Shown here: positions 37,921 to 50,821 of the stretch, piece by piece
Position numbering within the stretch: position 1 is the first letter of the stretch
Layout: each line of letters opens with the position of its first letter
Assembly: GCA_020465985.1 (NCBI GenBank)
Contig: JAANYP010001156.1
Coordinates: 408,492 to 472,491 of the forward strand
Reading direction: 5' to 3'
Source: Centrapalus pauciflorus
Lineage: Eukaryota > Streptophyta > Magnoliopsida > Asterales > Asteraceae
DNA: 64,000 nucleotides
Notes under the pieces: generated by a model
Seen by the model: only the letters and a program-made list of their open reading frames with translations
The model's database searches: none
What the model was told of the DNA's origin: nothing
Program-made: the position numbers and the translations under genes

Positions 37921-40900
37921 TTATCACAACATGAACTTAGGCATGGTTATGGAAATCACGCCATGAAGTAAATTGCTAAACCAAGTTATACGCATGCTTG
38001 ATTAAAAGAATATCCATGTTTGCAATCGTAAAAAGAATAGGGAAAAAACAAAATTTAATTCAATTACAATACATTTTGATTAACATGAACTTTGAATTCG
38101 AAAAAATCAAAATAAATAACCTTAGCTGAAAAAAAATTATTGCAGAAGAAAAATTAAGTAATAATGTTCAAGACTATCACTTGGCAAGTTCAAGTTTTAA
38201 CAACAAATGCAAAAAGACCATCACTTTTCATTAAATAATGTTAAAATCGTAAGACTTCGTCTCTAAACTTCATTCATTTCACAATCGTCCCGGATGTACA
38301 ATACTTTGCATCATTGGACCGTCTAACTTAAAGCATCAGACACTGCATACATAATAAATTACAATCTTATCTTCATCAGATTCATGAACAATGCAAAATT
38401 GCAAATATATAAATATATTAAAACATATTGGAAAGAAGAACATAAAGAAGACAACATTGCACAGATGTCTAAAGGCATTTGAGATAGCCATTGGAAAGTT
38501 GAAGATTTGGGTGTTCACTTACAAGGATTCCAGATTTTCAGCAAGGTATGGCACCACCTTGATTTATTATAATATTTATGTGTGAATATGTACATTCCAC
38601 ATTTTGAGGTGCGGTTCCTTCTGGTGATCTTGATATAAAGCCCAAGATCTAAAAAATCTTGATCTGCAGAAATAGAGTAAAGAAAAACAAAAGATAGAGC
38701 ATTACTTTGAAGTTTGAAGGCATGTAAGCAAACTTGTTCTGAGCTCTGCATCCTATTGGCACTCTTTATTTTCCTGTATGTATAAAAATTAACCTTGAAC
38801 TGATACTTTTCAGAAATCCACGTGTTGAATCGAATATGCTTAATGATTCTCAAGATTAAAAAGTAACTTCTTTATCAATTTTTTGGAGCTTTGCATGAGC
38901 ATGATCAGGCTAACAACAATGTGCAATTACTATTATCTTCTTTATAGCAGGAGTATAATATAAAAAACAAAGACGGGTTTCGTCCATAGAAATAGTGGCT
39001 TGCAAATCAAAAATGAAATTGATTAAATAATCAATTGTTTTTACCTCAAACACGATGACTTGAGGTTATGTGACCATGCAAATTGATGTATCTCTGCATT
39101 TGCTCCACCTTAAAAATCTGAAATTGCTAAAAAAAAGGCAGAGGCGATTAAATGCCTAAAATAACAGACAAATTGATCATTAATATTGTTTGTGACAGCA
39201 TTTTTAAATACATCAAATCTTAATAGTACACCAAACAAAACACATACATAACCATGTCAATATAACTTCAATATGTTCAAGGTAAGCATCACTGTCCCAT
39301 ACCATGTTTAAGCCTCCAAAATATTTGTCCCAAGCTAACCTAATTAACTCACCATGTTATCACCCTAAATTTTGTCCTTACTCCTACAATCTTCCTCGAA
39401 TTCAATGTGAAAATTACGAAATCACATACCCATGTGTGTATAGTTAATTAACTTCAAAACATCATTCAAAAGTAAAAACCAAAATAAAATCAGGTTGAAT
39501 TCAAAACTTAAAGAGTAGGAACCTTGATTATCTCATTGCAAGAAGGTTATATAATCTCCTGTCACACATCACAATTCACACAATAAGGAGAATATAAAAA
39601 ATAAATATTATTTAAACATTATATTGTAAAATCACAACATATCCACACAAGTACAAGTAATAATCACAAACGTACGAGTTACATGGGAATAAATCAAACA
39701 TTCAACATTTACAAGGTTGCATAATTTATCTACAAATCTATATGCATGATTGTTGCTAGGAGTTTTGTTACATTTTTCAAACCTGTAGTAATGCATAAGA
39801 AATTAGTTATATCAAGAGATCGGTATAGACAACACAAATTACCATTGTAATTAATTTCGTATTGCACAAAAGTTCGGACGATGAAATCAATTATGCTCCC
39901 TAATGTAGACAAAATCACATAAATTAGTCAAATGAATCGAACTTGAGGCTTGGTTGGTTTTGACTTTTGAAACATGATAAAACACTGGCATGATGTCATA
40001 TATTTAGTTGATGTTTCTCAATCATATTAAAGAAAAACTATTTTAAGATGTAATGTATTTTAAAAAGTGAAACAATTCGAATTACTGCAAAAAAAATTTG
40101 TATATGGAGCAGGGAAGGTAGAAAGATTTCAGATTGTATACAAAAAACATTAAATCAACACCAAGAATCGCGATCCTCCACTTATAGCACCCTTGCTTCT
40201 CCACATAGTGCCTCTATCAAAGTTTAGTCTCGTATCCTAACCTACCCAACGATGAGGATGTTTGGATGAATATTACGACTCTACTTCCAAATATTATGAT
40301 AGCAGAATGTAACACTACCCAAATAAACTCCAAAAAATCATCCTATGACCAATAATGTGTCAAAAAAGCTAGTTTTATACCTCAAAAGTAACATGACTAT
40401 AATGATGATGATATAAAATTATTGAGAACATGATATAACATAAAAAGCTTATAAGATAATCATGTTGTGATATATGTGCATCAAATTTAATTATGTAATC
40501 AGTGATGCTTAAATCTCTATAGTCAAATTATCACATTCAATACTTTTTGAAATCATAGTCCATAAAGAATTTTGAATCCATGAAACTCAAAAACCAAAAT
40601 TTGATATAGAAAAAGACAGTTAGTGGATTCTACCACAACATGAACTTGGCATGATGGAAAGCCATGTCATGAAGTTAGTTGGTAAACCAACTTATAGAAT
40701 TCATGTTTAATTAAAATAATACCCATGTTGATCATGTACTGAAATCGTAAAAAGAAAATAAAAAAAAAAACAAAAATTCATTCAATTACAATACAATTTG
40801 ATTAGCATGAACTATAAATTCCAAAAATCAAAATAAATAACAGAGTTTCTTTTAATTGAATAAGAGTAATCAAGTATCATACACAAAAATGTTTAAACAT

Positions 40901-43765
40901 GTACAAATTCCTTCAGGTCACCAAGTTCTATTACTTGATTTTTCACCATTTTAGGGTTCTTACTATGGTGTTTAAAGGAAAATATAGAGAGAAAATAATG
41001 ACATGCAATATAGGTGTTCAAGTTTTGAGTTTCGTGACAAATTGGGTGCTCAGGTTCTAGAGAGGGGTTTAGAGTTGGATGCAGTGTTGATGGGAGAAAG
41101 AAAACATGGAACCAAGACTAACCTGCGACTAAATGTCAGCAGTCTCATCTCAAAGACCTCCTCCTACTGTCCCGACTCCCTCAATCACTCGGAGGTTGGC
41201 ACCTAAGGCTCTGTTTAGCGGCCTTAATCTCTTGTTGTTTCGCCTCTGGTTAAATATAGAATACGCATATGAGGAACGATGTAGGGTGTGACGAGCGATT
41301 TTGGAACGTACAATAGAAATCTGCTTTAGACGCTTTTACATTATGCATAAAAAACTATAATTATGACACTTGTGATTCATTCCAACACAAAAAAAAAAAA
41401 CATGGTCATGATTGATTACCTGAGTGTATTGTTAAGCTTTTCATGATCTCTAGTTAACGAAGTTCTTGCTTCTCATCATCCGTGTCGTTGCCCAATGCAA
41501 GCTGCTTCCATTTCTATTGTGTAGAGAACTTAGGAAATCTTTACCCATAATTTAATTTTTCCAACATATGAAGTAAATGTGCATGAATACAGGGGTGGGT
41601 GATGGCCTTGCTGCCTTGAGACTATTGGATGGTTATATAAACAGAAAAAGGGAGGATAACATAATCGTCCAAAAAATCAAATAACATTTTTGACAATTAG
41701 AATGTTGTGTTTGTTGTTTTCTAATTTTGATTATAATTCTTCAAGTCCTAATAGTCAATTTCCTGAGAAAAGTTCATGAAGAATATTAGCCAAATAAGGG
41801 GAACAAAAAAGTTAACGAACGCAACTTCTCTCCCCCTGCCACCAGAGTCATCTCATCAAAACCTAAATGACCTCATCAGTTTGATACTTTGATCCTCAAT
41901 TAATTGGAACCATTAGCATTCCGAATAACCACCATGATTGAAGGCTTTACTAACCATCTCAAGGACAATAAGCATTTCTCAAAGACCACAAAATGGTTTT
42001 TCACTACAAAATCAAATCAAACCAGATTTACAAACCAATTCAACTATTTCAAATATGAAAACTTTAATGTAAATTAATCAGACAAATTGAAAACAATTTG
42101 AAAATTAACATAAAAGGGGAACTATCAAAGAGCATAATTGTGACAGAAAAAGAGAAGAGTGCTACAAGGGTAGTAAACAAAGAAAACGATTAAAACTCTA
42201 CCTTTTATTACTATAAAAGCAAGTCCTAAATGGCAATAAATGAAAAATCAATTAACATTGAACAGAAGCAATATAATATATAGAAATGACTTTGACATTT
42301 GGTTAATAAATAATCATGACATTTATATGTATAACATAGTGTAATACAAACATCACGGTGGAAGGATGTAAAAAAAAACCACAATTCCATTTAATTACAA
42401 AAACAATAATTAGTTAGAGTTTAATCATGGAAATTAACATTAAGAAATCTCAATTTCTTCTATATTAAACAAAGAAGAGTAATCAAATAATCATACTCAA
42501 ATAAGTTAACATAAGTTTTATTGTTTTGGTAAGTTAAAAATGCATTCTGTTTTTTAAATGATTAATTGATCAAATTACCAGTTTTGTGTAGGTAATTATG
42601 TGAATCAAGCATTGTAATTTATACATAATATCGATTCACCTTTCACTCTCATCCTTTGATGTTGGTCAATGGAGACCGCGAGTTTGCTTAACTTATCAGG
42701 TCCATAGTTGTTATTCAGCTTAATAACAATTACCTACAATGCAGACTATTTTTAAATAAATACTATACCATGATTTAGATATTATCTCACTTATCGAACA
42801 ATAGTGCGACTGTGAGAAACTGTTGCTACTTACTACACCAGAACAACTTACTAAAACAAATGTTAAAAACCAACAATTAGATCAATTAACCATGTTAAAA
42901 ACAGAAAGTAGTAAAACTTATCAGTATGAAAAACTTATTGGTATGAGAATGATATTGCTTACACAATTGCGACTACTACGAAATAAAAAAAGTGGCAGGC
43001 TTCGTATTAGGGGGGTTGATGGATGAGGAAATACAAGGAATTAAGAACAACCTGTGAGTGACTACCTCATCGTGAAGACCAATTTAAGAGTAACCACCTT
43101 CAATCTCAACAATAATGTTGTTTGCTTACCGCACCCCAAAAATCAAGATAAAAAAACCCACAACATTAAACACATTGTCTCCCCAACACACCATCACAGT
43201 AACCGTAAAACCAAACCCAAAAGTTGTAAACCATGTTTAAATATAGAACTCTCTAAAAGGAGAACAAAAAACCCCAAATGTAAAGCATCTACAAAAAGAA
43301 GAAACCCTAAAACCCATCACCACAAGAACCTTGAAATTTTGAAATCTGAAAATCCAATGTCTAAAAGACCGTACAATTTAAAATAAAAATAAGATGGTGA
43401 GATGAAGAAGAATTATGACAGTCACGCACAGAGACGATGGACAAATCTAGTGGACGAACGGTGGTTTGATGGTTCAGTGGACAAGCAGTGAGCGCAAAGG
43501 AAAGAGGAGCCGAAGTGTGGTTGGAGTGGGGAGGCGGTAGAGGTGCGCAGACGGTGGCCGATGGCTGAAAGTCACTGGTGTCTCCTTGAGTCCCCCGGCT
43601 GAACAGTGTGTGTAGCTGTGTTTATGAGCCGTTTTCAAGTTTCGTATACAGAGGAGAGGAGAGAGCAGTTTCGAGCGGTTTTGAACGTGGGCTGAGAGAC
43701 GTGCTTTGAACACTTGTACCTTCTGCTTAAACATAAGTCAATTAATTAACACGGTGGAGATTGAA

Positions 43766-43915
43766 AGTTGACAGATCCAATGGCCATTAATCACCCATGG
43801 AGTTACACTCTCTCTCCTCCATGGGTAATATATAAGGGAATTCCTGCAAGGTCAGACGGTTATTAAGTACCCATGGAGTTACACTCTCTGTCCTCCAGAG
43901 GTATTAGACACATAC
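43766..43915. repeat. duplicated block with GGAGTTACACTCTCT motif
   Basis: The phrase 'cccatggagttacactctct' occurs at 43793 and 43870. A related 'gagggttacactctctctcc' is seen at 45614, next to the Helitron 5' end. The first copy is palindromic with 'ctccatgggta'. These are probably subterminal sequences of Helitron 5' ends, indicating at least one nested or internally duplicated end. Confidence 0.5.
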
Positions 43916-44044
43916 GAATCAAAAACTATCATATAATCTATGTTCCAATACACCATAATGAACAGACAATATTCCAATGAAAAAAAGTAAGTCATACCCG
44001 TCTGAATTGTATCATCAACATCCAATAAGTCAAGAGAAAAACTG

Positions 44045-44225
44045 CCAGGAATGGTAATGGTTCAATTGGGATCTTCTGGAAGATTAATGTCAGCACATGC
44101 ATATGCCTTGCTTGTGTCAATTAGAAGGACATTATAGTCGTGCAGAAGATAATCCACTTTCGTTGAATATATCCAAGTAACAGAAATACGATGGCCAGAC
44201 ATTCCCAATGCAATGGGGACTTATT
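44045..44225 (-). pseudogene. exon-like open stretch inside the large Helitron
   Basis: On the - strand a frame runs open for about 50 codons (GMSGHRISVTWIY ... LLHDYNVLLIDTS) after an AG that could act as splice acceptor. It then meets a stop and continues coding-like. No family recognised. Confidence 0.3.
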
Positions 44226-44670
44226 GATTGATTTTCTGCTCAACTAAGATTAATGGGTCTGAATAAATAGTGAAGACACACGTACATACACACAAAGATA
44301 AGTCAATTTAGAGTTTCTTTTAAGCAAGAATTCTCAGTCTAAGTCGATTATAATTCATTTAGGGACCTCCTAAAATGATAAAACAAAATCTTAGGTGGCT
44401 ATTCAATCATGGGAATTGAAATAATTGCTGCAATTTTAACATCAGAACATAGAAATAATTGCTGCAATTTTAACATCACAACATAGAAATTGTTGTAACT
44501 TTGACACGTTGGAAATTTTTTGAATGAATTTTATTTCAAAAAAGTAAATAACATAAAGAATCCATGATATGTAGACAACACAAGTTTCTCTAAGAGATCG
44601 GCGAGAAAGTAAATTGATCCCAATCTAAATGTTATTATGTTAAATCAGAAGGGGTGACAGGTCACAGAAT

Positions 44671-44825
44671 TGCTAACAAACAATTTAAAATGTATTTTTC
44701 TGCCTTCATGTTAATGCTTGAAGGAGCATGAGGCTGAAAGTTTGGAACACTTGCTAACAAACAATTTAAAATGTATTTTTCTGCCTTCATGTTAATGCTT
44801 GAAGGAGCATGAGGCTGAAAGTTTG
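44671..44825. repeat. 80-bp tandem duplication
   Basis: Copies start at 44671 and 44751 (TTGCTAACAAACAATTTAAA ...) and are identical over at least 75 bp, so the duplication is very recent. In one - strand frame both copies stay open, duplicating NFQPHAPSSINMKAEK. Confidence 0.9.
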
Positions 44826-45681
44826 GACACTCAGTACACTTAGTGACCATGTGAAAACTTTCTAATTGGAAGCTTAACATGCTTAACCAGCCTTATGTTT
44901 TCAACTGCTATCAATGACGCCAGAATTAGTCTTTTGAATAGGAGCGATTAACCCAATTGACTCAATATAGAAAGTAGGGTTTTTGAGAGAAAGGAAAAAT
45001 TGGACTAAGAAATACATAAACATAAATAATTGCAGTGAAGAGAGCATATCTCGCTTGGTAGCAAAAGTAACATTATGTATAGTAATACCTCTTTAGCATT
45101 TCACCAACAGAGTTTCTCCGCAGCATCCAAATTAATACACAGTCTGAAAATAAAATATGCAAATAAGCACCGAGAGGGAGGCTGACGGCGTCATAGTGCA
45201 TCTCTGTTGAGGGGTGAAAGTTTCATCTCTTCTACGCCACTAATATCGATCTCACCAAAAGAAATCATCGCTCTAGAAATCTGCCCTCTACCACTTTCGG
45301 TCTCGCCATTGTAACTTTTGATCTCACTGTTTGGTAATAGAAACGAACGACTCTCATCTTCTCTATTTTTAGTCTCTCTGTAGAAACGTGGAATTAAAAA
45401 AACGGGCACAAAACCAGTGAAGAGCGGTTTAGCGACGTGGGTAAACTGTTGATGTAGAAAACTGATACAGGTTTTCAGGCATGAGGGAGAATGGTTGGGT
45501 AAGACACCGTTTTTTGTGCAAGGGAAGGTTGTAATCTATGCATTTCGAGAAGTAAAGCAATTATAACGGACTGGATTAAATCTTAACAAATCCAATGGAT
45601 GACAATGAAGGAGAGGGTTACACTCTCTCTCCTTCATGGGTAATGTATAGGGAAATTTGTAAAATATAATAGTTATATAGA

Positions 45682-46935
45682 TTATAACACTTTTAAACAA
45701 TCATGATAGTAGGTTTTAGAATTAGTTTATGATCTATTATTAAAAGTTATATGTCGTTAAACTTGCCGTTAATGGGGTTAATTGTATGATTCAAAATCAT
45801 AGAATACTAGACCTAAGCTAAACAAAAAAAATTGAAAAATCAGAATTGAAAAGCTAATAGGATTGTATCAATACCCTCGGATCAAATTGGCTCAATGTAC
45901 CAGTTTTACAAAGAAAAATACGTAGTCGAAACCAACACCGAAGATTAAAAAAAGAAAGAAAACCCAAAACCATATATGTTGCTATTCGTTCATAGTCCGT
46001 CAAACATGGTTCAATAGTTCTACCGTACAATCTCGAGTTTTACACACACCTACCCGTGACAACACGTAGACAAATGAAACAAAATGCATGGAACAGATGT
46101 TGCATGTGCCTCACAAACCATCAAAAACACATGTTTTATATGTTTCCCACACACATACGGTTTTAAAGCTTTAGTGCTTGAATTTAATGTTGTGGCTTTA
46201 TGATTTACAATAATATATGTTTACATACATTTCCATATTTTGAAAAAAAAAATGTCTTATAGGGTTATTAATTCTTATATCATAAAAAGTATACAACGCC
46301 TCAAAATCAAAATCAAAATCAAAATTTAGTTATTATTGATCTTTGACTGATGATGTATATATGTGTATTAGAGAAAGTATCATTGTTTAAGAAATTATTG
46401 TCACAAATAAATGTAATGTACGTTGCCGTCATTTAATAAATCTCTTGTAGTTGAAGTTGTTTTGGAAAATAATTGCTGTAACGAGAAACATACGACGACG
46501 TTGCAAGGAGTTAGCATGACTTGTGTTGTGTGTGTGTCAGTGTGTGTATATATATATAGGATGATGTACGTCTTGTTAAAATAAAAATCAACTATAAAAG
46601 TTAAAATTATATTTGTTATAAGATTTGCAAAAACATATTACACTTTCGATAAGTAGTATATATGGACATTTAATTTCCTTTTGACATTCCCTGAAACCAG
46701 ACTTATGTTAAAGTTGAATATCTAAACTTGTTTCGAAAACGTACATTAGCAACCAAAACAGGCCATTTGGAAAATCTCCTTGTTATTTAATGATATGCAC
46801 CTAAAACTTTATGTATTTGTAACATACAAATTATGACAATTCAACTACAATTGTAGGAAGCTCACAAATTTATAAAACTATCATGTTTAAGGGTTTAATT
46901 ATGTCTTAAAATGATTATATATTTTCTTATTTTAA
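45682..46935. other. AT-rich intergenic DNA, no gene
   Basis: Nothing supportable. A (CAAAAT)n run is at 46300-46325 and a short (TG)n(TA)n at 46528-46558. Confidence 0.5.
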
Positions 46936-46984
46936 TGCTCAAAGCTTTAAGTTTTTTTTTTTTTTTTAATATGTACGTCCAATG

Positions 46985-47130
46985 CTATTATACTTTTATT
47001 TGACTTTGGTCTAATGGCTAAACCCTACCAGAACTTAAAATCCTCGAATTTAACCCTCTCGGTTACGTACTCGTTCTTCATGATTAGAAGATAAAATTTA
47101 TCTTATTATTATTATAGAATGATTATAATG
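46985..47130 (+). mobile_element. possible tRNA-derived SINE
   Basis: TTTGGTCTAATGGCTAAACC resembles an RNA polymerase III A box and CCTCGAATTTAACCC a degenerate B box about 45 bp later. An AT-rich tail with TTATTATTATTAT follows at 47104. No target duplication was identified. Weak assignment. Confidence 0.25.
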
Positions 47131-48642
47131 GTCCGTTTTGTTGGACATAATTGAATGAATGATTATGATTCGTTGTCGTGTTTGTTTATATCATTAGAAT
47201 AAAATAAGTTATTACTATCCGTTGTTTGGTAGGTAGAAATATTTACAGGTATGTAATGAAATTAAGTTAAAAGACTCTAAAATTATTATGACTCCATTCC
47301 ATTCATTGAGGGAATGGAAAAAAAAAACACCTTATCCACAAGGAAAGAAAATCAAGAGAGATAAACGAATCTCATTCCTTGCGTAACGATTCTATTCATC
47401 ATCAGAGGGTAAACAAACAAATTTTTCACATTGCATCGTAATGATTCAGTTCATTTCATCTTCTGTTACCTTGTAACTGCCTATTATAATAACGCATGGT
47501 TGTTTGAGCGTCGATCAACAAGAATGGAAGAAACAGCTCACGAAAGCCCAATGGAAATCATGGGCCTTTTATTTGTATGATTTGTACTGTTTTTTGAAAA
47601 ATTAATTGCATACTTTCTAGTTTCGTTCATTTTAGGATACGGTTGACCACGATCATTATTTAGTTGTTTTACCAATGCTGAATTAGCATTTCAATTTGTA
47701 AGGACATTTGCATTTATTAGAAATCAATTACTTAATTTGATACACAGTTGTTTTACCAGCTAACGTACCCATTAAATTGGAATTAAAATTAGTTCTTATT
47801 TCAATTCCCATAAATTTAAACTAAATTAGTTATAAATTTACACAACAGAGTAAAATGAGAATTTGATTAAATTATATACATTTCTTAGATATATTTCAAC
47901 TTTTAATTTAGTATAAAATTTTCATCCAACATTATGTCAGTCAATAATCCATCTTAACAACACATTTATTGTTTTATCGTATTAGAATAGAAAAATAAAA
48001 TCAATCTTTTTCTTTTTTCTTTTTATTTAACGTAACCAAGTTTATTTATAATTAAAAAAAATATCAAACATTTATTTTTTAATCATTTAAGGTAACCAAT
48101 TACCTCAAATGTAAAAGAATAATATAAAATATGATTTTTTTTTTAATTACAAATATTAAATAACACAAGAGTTAAAATTGATTAACTTTTTTTACTAATT
48201 AACCGTATAAAAAACTCAATTCCTCATCTCCGTTATTGGGTTTGTAGGGATTCTATTTCTTGTGAGGATGAAATATAAAACATTCATAATACTACTTGTA
48301 CTTGGTAATCACATAGAATTTGTATTTTGTCATGTGGTGTGGCAGTCACCATCGTCTGTGATATACACGAAACTTACTTGATAATACTAAACCATGAAAA
48401 ATCTACTTTATCATTTTCTTTTCAAAACTGATAGATACTTCTTTTTACATCCACACACATGCTTTTCAAACAAAATATCCACACAACGTAACGTTACTTC
48501 TTATGCTTAATGAATTAGGGGTCCGGTAATTATGTTTTTTTTTTAAAGCATCTAGACGTAAATTTGAATCGAATATGGTGAATTTCATCAACAAATGAAT
48601 TGGATTTCTTGAACCACACAAATGAAATGAAATGAATGAAAT
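47131..48642. other. intergenic, downstream of the PLP-fold gene
   Basis: AT-rich. Bases 47145-47460 show loose inverted similarity (tgtttgtttat at 47177; gtaaacaaaca at 47409) that may be an old foldback element. No gene seen. Confidence 0.4.
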
Positions 48643-50478
48643 CTAGACCTCAACGGTTGTCCGATTAAGCGCCATGTATCTCCACCTCTCTTTCTCCACG
48701 AAATCTGCATCCAAGAAGAAGGAAACAAATGCCCATACCCTGTAAACGTCTTCGAAATTTGTCAAGTAACCAACCGTACCCATGATCACCCGTATCCCTA
48801 CCTCGTCGTCTTTGTCTTTCTTGTTTTCGACGCTTTTTACCTCTACGGATCTCTCCCTCTCTTCACAACTCTTGTCCATAAAACTCAAATGTTTTAAAGT
48901 TGCATGACTAAGGGAAATGTTGTGCCTATCTGCCAGTTTCTGTACAAGTATAGGCTCAATTTTTTCACCTTTCCAGTCAAACACATTGAAAGCCACCACT
49001 GGGCCTCGGTCAACCCTTACTTTTGGGCCGTAGACTCTAACCAAAGGAACCCCCTCCTCTGAATGAGGGTGTTGTAGACTACCAAATGCATTCACCAGCC
49101 AGTTCACCAGGTACCGCACCCTGCTGCTTATTAGTATCAGACCTAATGAATCTGCATGATCCAAACCCCGAAACTCCACCATATCCGACCCAACAACCCC
49201 ACTGCTGCTTGCTTCTGCGATTTCATGGGACATGTCCTCTTTCAATACTTGATACAAGCTTAATTCCTTCTTCTTTTCTTCCTTTGTTTCTCTGATTTCT
49301 TGTATTTCAAATGCTTCTTGATTAAGCGATGACGAGGGGCTTGGGCTTGGGCTTGAGCTTGAGCTTGAGCTTGCCATTGCAATGTCTTGTCTTTTTCCTG
49401 CATTCCCAGATTGTTGTTGAAGGTATAAAGGCCGGTTAGAAGCCTGAACTATATTAACCAAACCTGTGGTGGTAGCAGAGTTTTTAAGCACCGATGATCT
49501 TGATTTTTTAACGAAAAGGCACCCAAATCCTGACGGGTTCTCTCCGAAAATCTTGTAGAATGAACAAATGAGGAAATCTGGCCGGAAAAGAGAGAGGCCT
49601 AATGTCTCCATGTCCTTGGCTCCCAATGCATTGGCATCAAGACAAACGTGCCACCCGTTTTCTTGAGCCAAACCCATCCAAAGATACGAGTATCTCGTTC
49701 CGGTAACCTTAGATTGAAGCGGGAAAACAAAAAGTCCCTTTTTTTTCTTTTTCTTCTTGTTCTTGTTCTTGTTTACCACCGATTTCCTGAGTATTTTCGA
49801 CTGAATTCTCATGCTAGGCCACGAGAACACGGCCGAATCAACCCTCCCGGATCTTTTCCTACAGCTGTCAATCATAGTTTGCACAGCTTCGTTGTCGTGA
49901 TCATAGACGGTCAAAAGATTTCGATTTGTATGGAAAGGGTAAGAGTCCGCCAACACCTTAAATGCCGATGACTGGTTAGCTGTGAAGACCAAAGAGTAAT
50001 CATCTGATGATATATTCATGAACCTAAAGATCCTTTCCTTGATCACAGATTCGAATTCAGTTTGTTGACCACCATGTGTAATCTGTGTATACAGATTCAC
50101 GGATTTGTATATGATATTAAAGAAAGGTGCATTAGAGTGCAATTGTTGGGAATAGGAAAACAGACCGTGACCAATGTAATCAAGGCAGACATGGTTGGAG
50201 CTAGAGAGCTGATAGTATTCGTGTTCCCGGATCCGGTCAGCGTGGTCAGTTTGGGAATAGTGAGGGTAAGCCTTGTTCAAGTTGGAAAAAGAGCAGTCGA
50301 GGTTGGGTAGAGATTCATGGTTAGTGAATTGAGCATTGGGATGAAAGGAAAGAGCGGTTGCGGATATGAAATCATACCTGGAAGGACTTATTTCAGGACT
50401 CCATTTCTCGGGCAGGCCGAGTAAGGGAGTCGGGCAGCAACGTCGAAAACAGACCTCCTTGATGCCAGGTGAGCTCAT
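48643..50478 (-). CDS. molybdenum-cofactor-sulfurase-like PLP-dependent protein (611 aa, single exon)
   Basis: Member of the plant family annotated as MOCO sulfurase-like / PLP-dependent transferase (aminotransferase class V fold), comparable to the shorter intronless Arabidopsis members of about 560-570 residues. The biochemical role of this subgroup is not established; they lack the C-terminal MOSC domain of true molybdenum cofactor sulfurases, and none is seen here. Visible features: N-terminal Cys-rich start (CFRRCC); CLDYIGHGLFSY at 98-109, the typical entry of the fold; the cofactor Asp in CLDANALG (D281); and the probable PLP Lys in SFYKIFGENPSGFGC (K309). A Lys/Asn-rich insertion lies at 235-247 and a Ser/Pro tract at about 370-386, both from simple repeats. 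The C terminus reads IRVIMGTVGYLTNFEDVYRVWAF (shortened), conserved in the family. The first Met is used because the frame begins there. Intact; no introns. Confidence 0.88.
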   Translation of the reverse strand: MSSPGIKEVCFRRCCPTPLLGLPEKWSPEISPSRYDFISATALSFHPNAQFTNHESLPNLDCSFSNLNKAYPHYSQTDHADRIREHEYYQLSSSNHVCLDYIGHGLFSYSQQLHSNAPFFNIIYKSVNLYTQITHGGQQTEFESVIKERIFRFMNISSDDYSLVFTANQSSAFKVLADSYPFHTNRNLLTVYDHDNEAVQTMIDSCRKRSGRVDSAVFSWPSMRIQSKILRKSVVNKNKNKKKKKKKGLFVFPLQSKVTGTRYSYLWMGLAQENGWHVCLDANALGAKDMETLGLSLFRPDFLICSFYKIFGENPSGFGCLFVKKSRSSVLKNSATTTGLVNIVQASNRPLYLQQQSGNAGKRQDIAMASSSSSSSPSPSPSSSLNQEAFEIQEIRETKEEKKKELSLYQVLKEDMSHEIAEASSSGVVGSDMVEFRGLDHADSLGLILISSRVRYLVNWLVNAFGSLQHPHSEEGVPLVRVYGPKVRVDRGPVVAFNVFDWKGEKIEPILVQKLADRHNISLSHATLKHLSFMDKSCEERERSVEVKSVENKKDKDDEVGIRVIMGTVGYLTNFEDVYRVWAFVSFFLDADFVEKERWRYMALNRTTVEV

Positions 50479-50821
50479 TTTCCTTTTCGTTTATTATGTA
50501 GTCAAATTCAAATTCGTTGTTGGGTTATTTAATGAATCAATTTGAGATGGAGTTTTCCTGATGAAGAGGATATCATATCGGGTTGGTTATAAAGGATGAT
50601 AATGAACGGGTCAGGCCCGGTTAGGTTTGTATTTGTAATTTGTGTTGCCTTTTTTAAAAATGTTGCATTGTTTGTATCATCTCATCTCAGACAGCTTCTT
50701 CACCTCTGTTTGACTTGTTATAGGAAACTCAGGCGTTCAAACTTGTATTTTTTTTTACTTGTATATTATTGGAGAATCTATAGGTAACTAGTTTAAATTA
50801 TAATCATGACGGCATATTTTC
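50479..50821. other. upstream region of the PLP-fold gene
   Basis: Likely holds the - strand promoter and 5' leader. No clear TATA box could be fixed. The short + strand frame 50596-50787 has no recognisable features. Confidence 0.4.

Larger units (their letters stand above)
37287..45681 (-). mobile_element. putative large Helitron (8.4 kb), no intact Rep/helicase
   Basis: On the - strand the 5' end is TCTATATAACTATTATATTT at 45681, preceded by A. The 3' end is a strong hairpin CCCGTGCACCGCACGGG followed by TATTACACTAGT, ending at 37287 and followed by T. Both termini and the A/T insertion site fit Helitrons. The interior lacks long frames but contains exon-like - strand pieces (37702-37920, 42600-42720, 44045-44225) and diverged internal duplications (37720-38040 resembles 39340-39400 and 40550-40770). 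No Rep or helicase motifs were recognised. A second copy of the 5' subterminal block (ACTCTCTCTCCTCCATGGGT, near 43808) suggests a nested or rearranged element. Confidence 0.55.

Noticed and set aside
41003..43386. Short + strand frames (67-110 residues) as candidate genes
   Set aside because: No motifs, biased composition, and they lie inside the putative Helitron where coding-like pieces run on the - strand.
47145..47460. Foldback MITE suggested by tgtttgtttat / gtaaacaaaca
   Set aside because: The inverted similarity is short and termini or target duplication could not be defined.
49086..50310. + strand frames opposite the 611-residue gene
   Set aside because: Antisense shadows of a well-supported coding exon.
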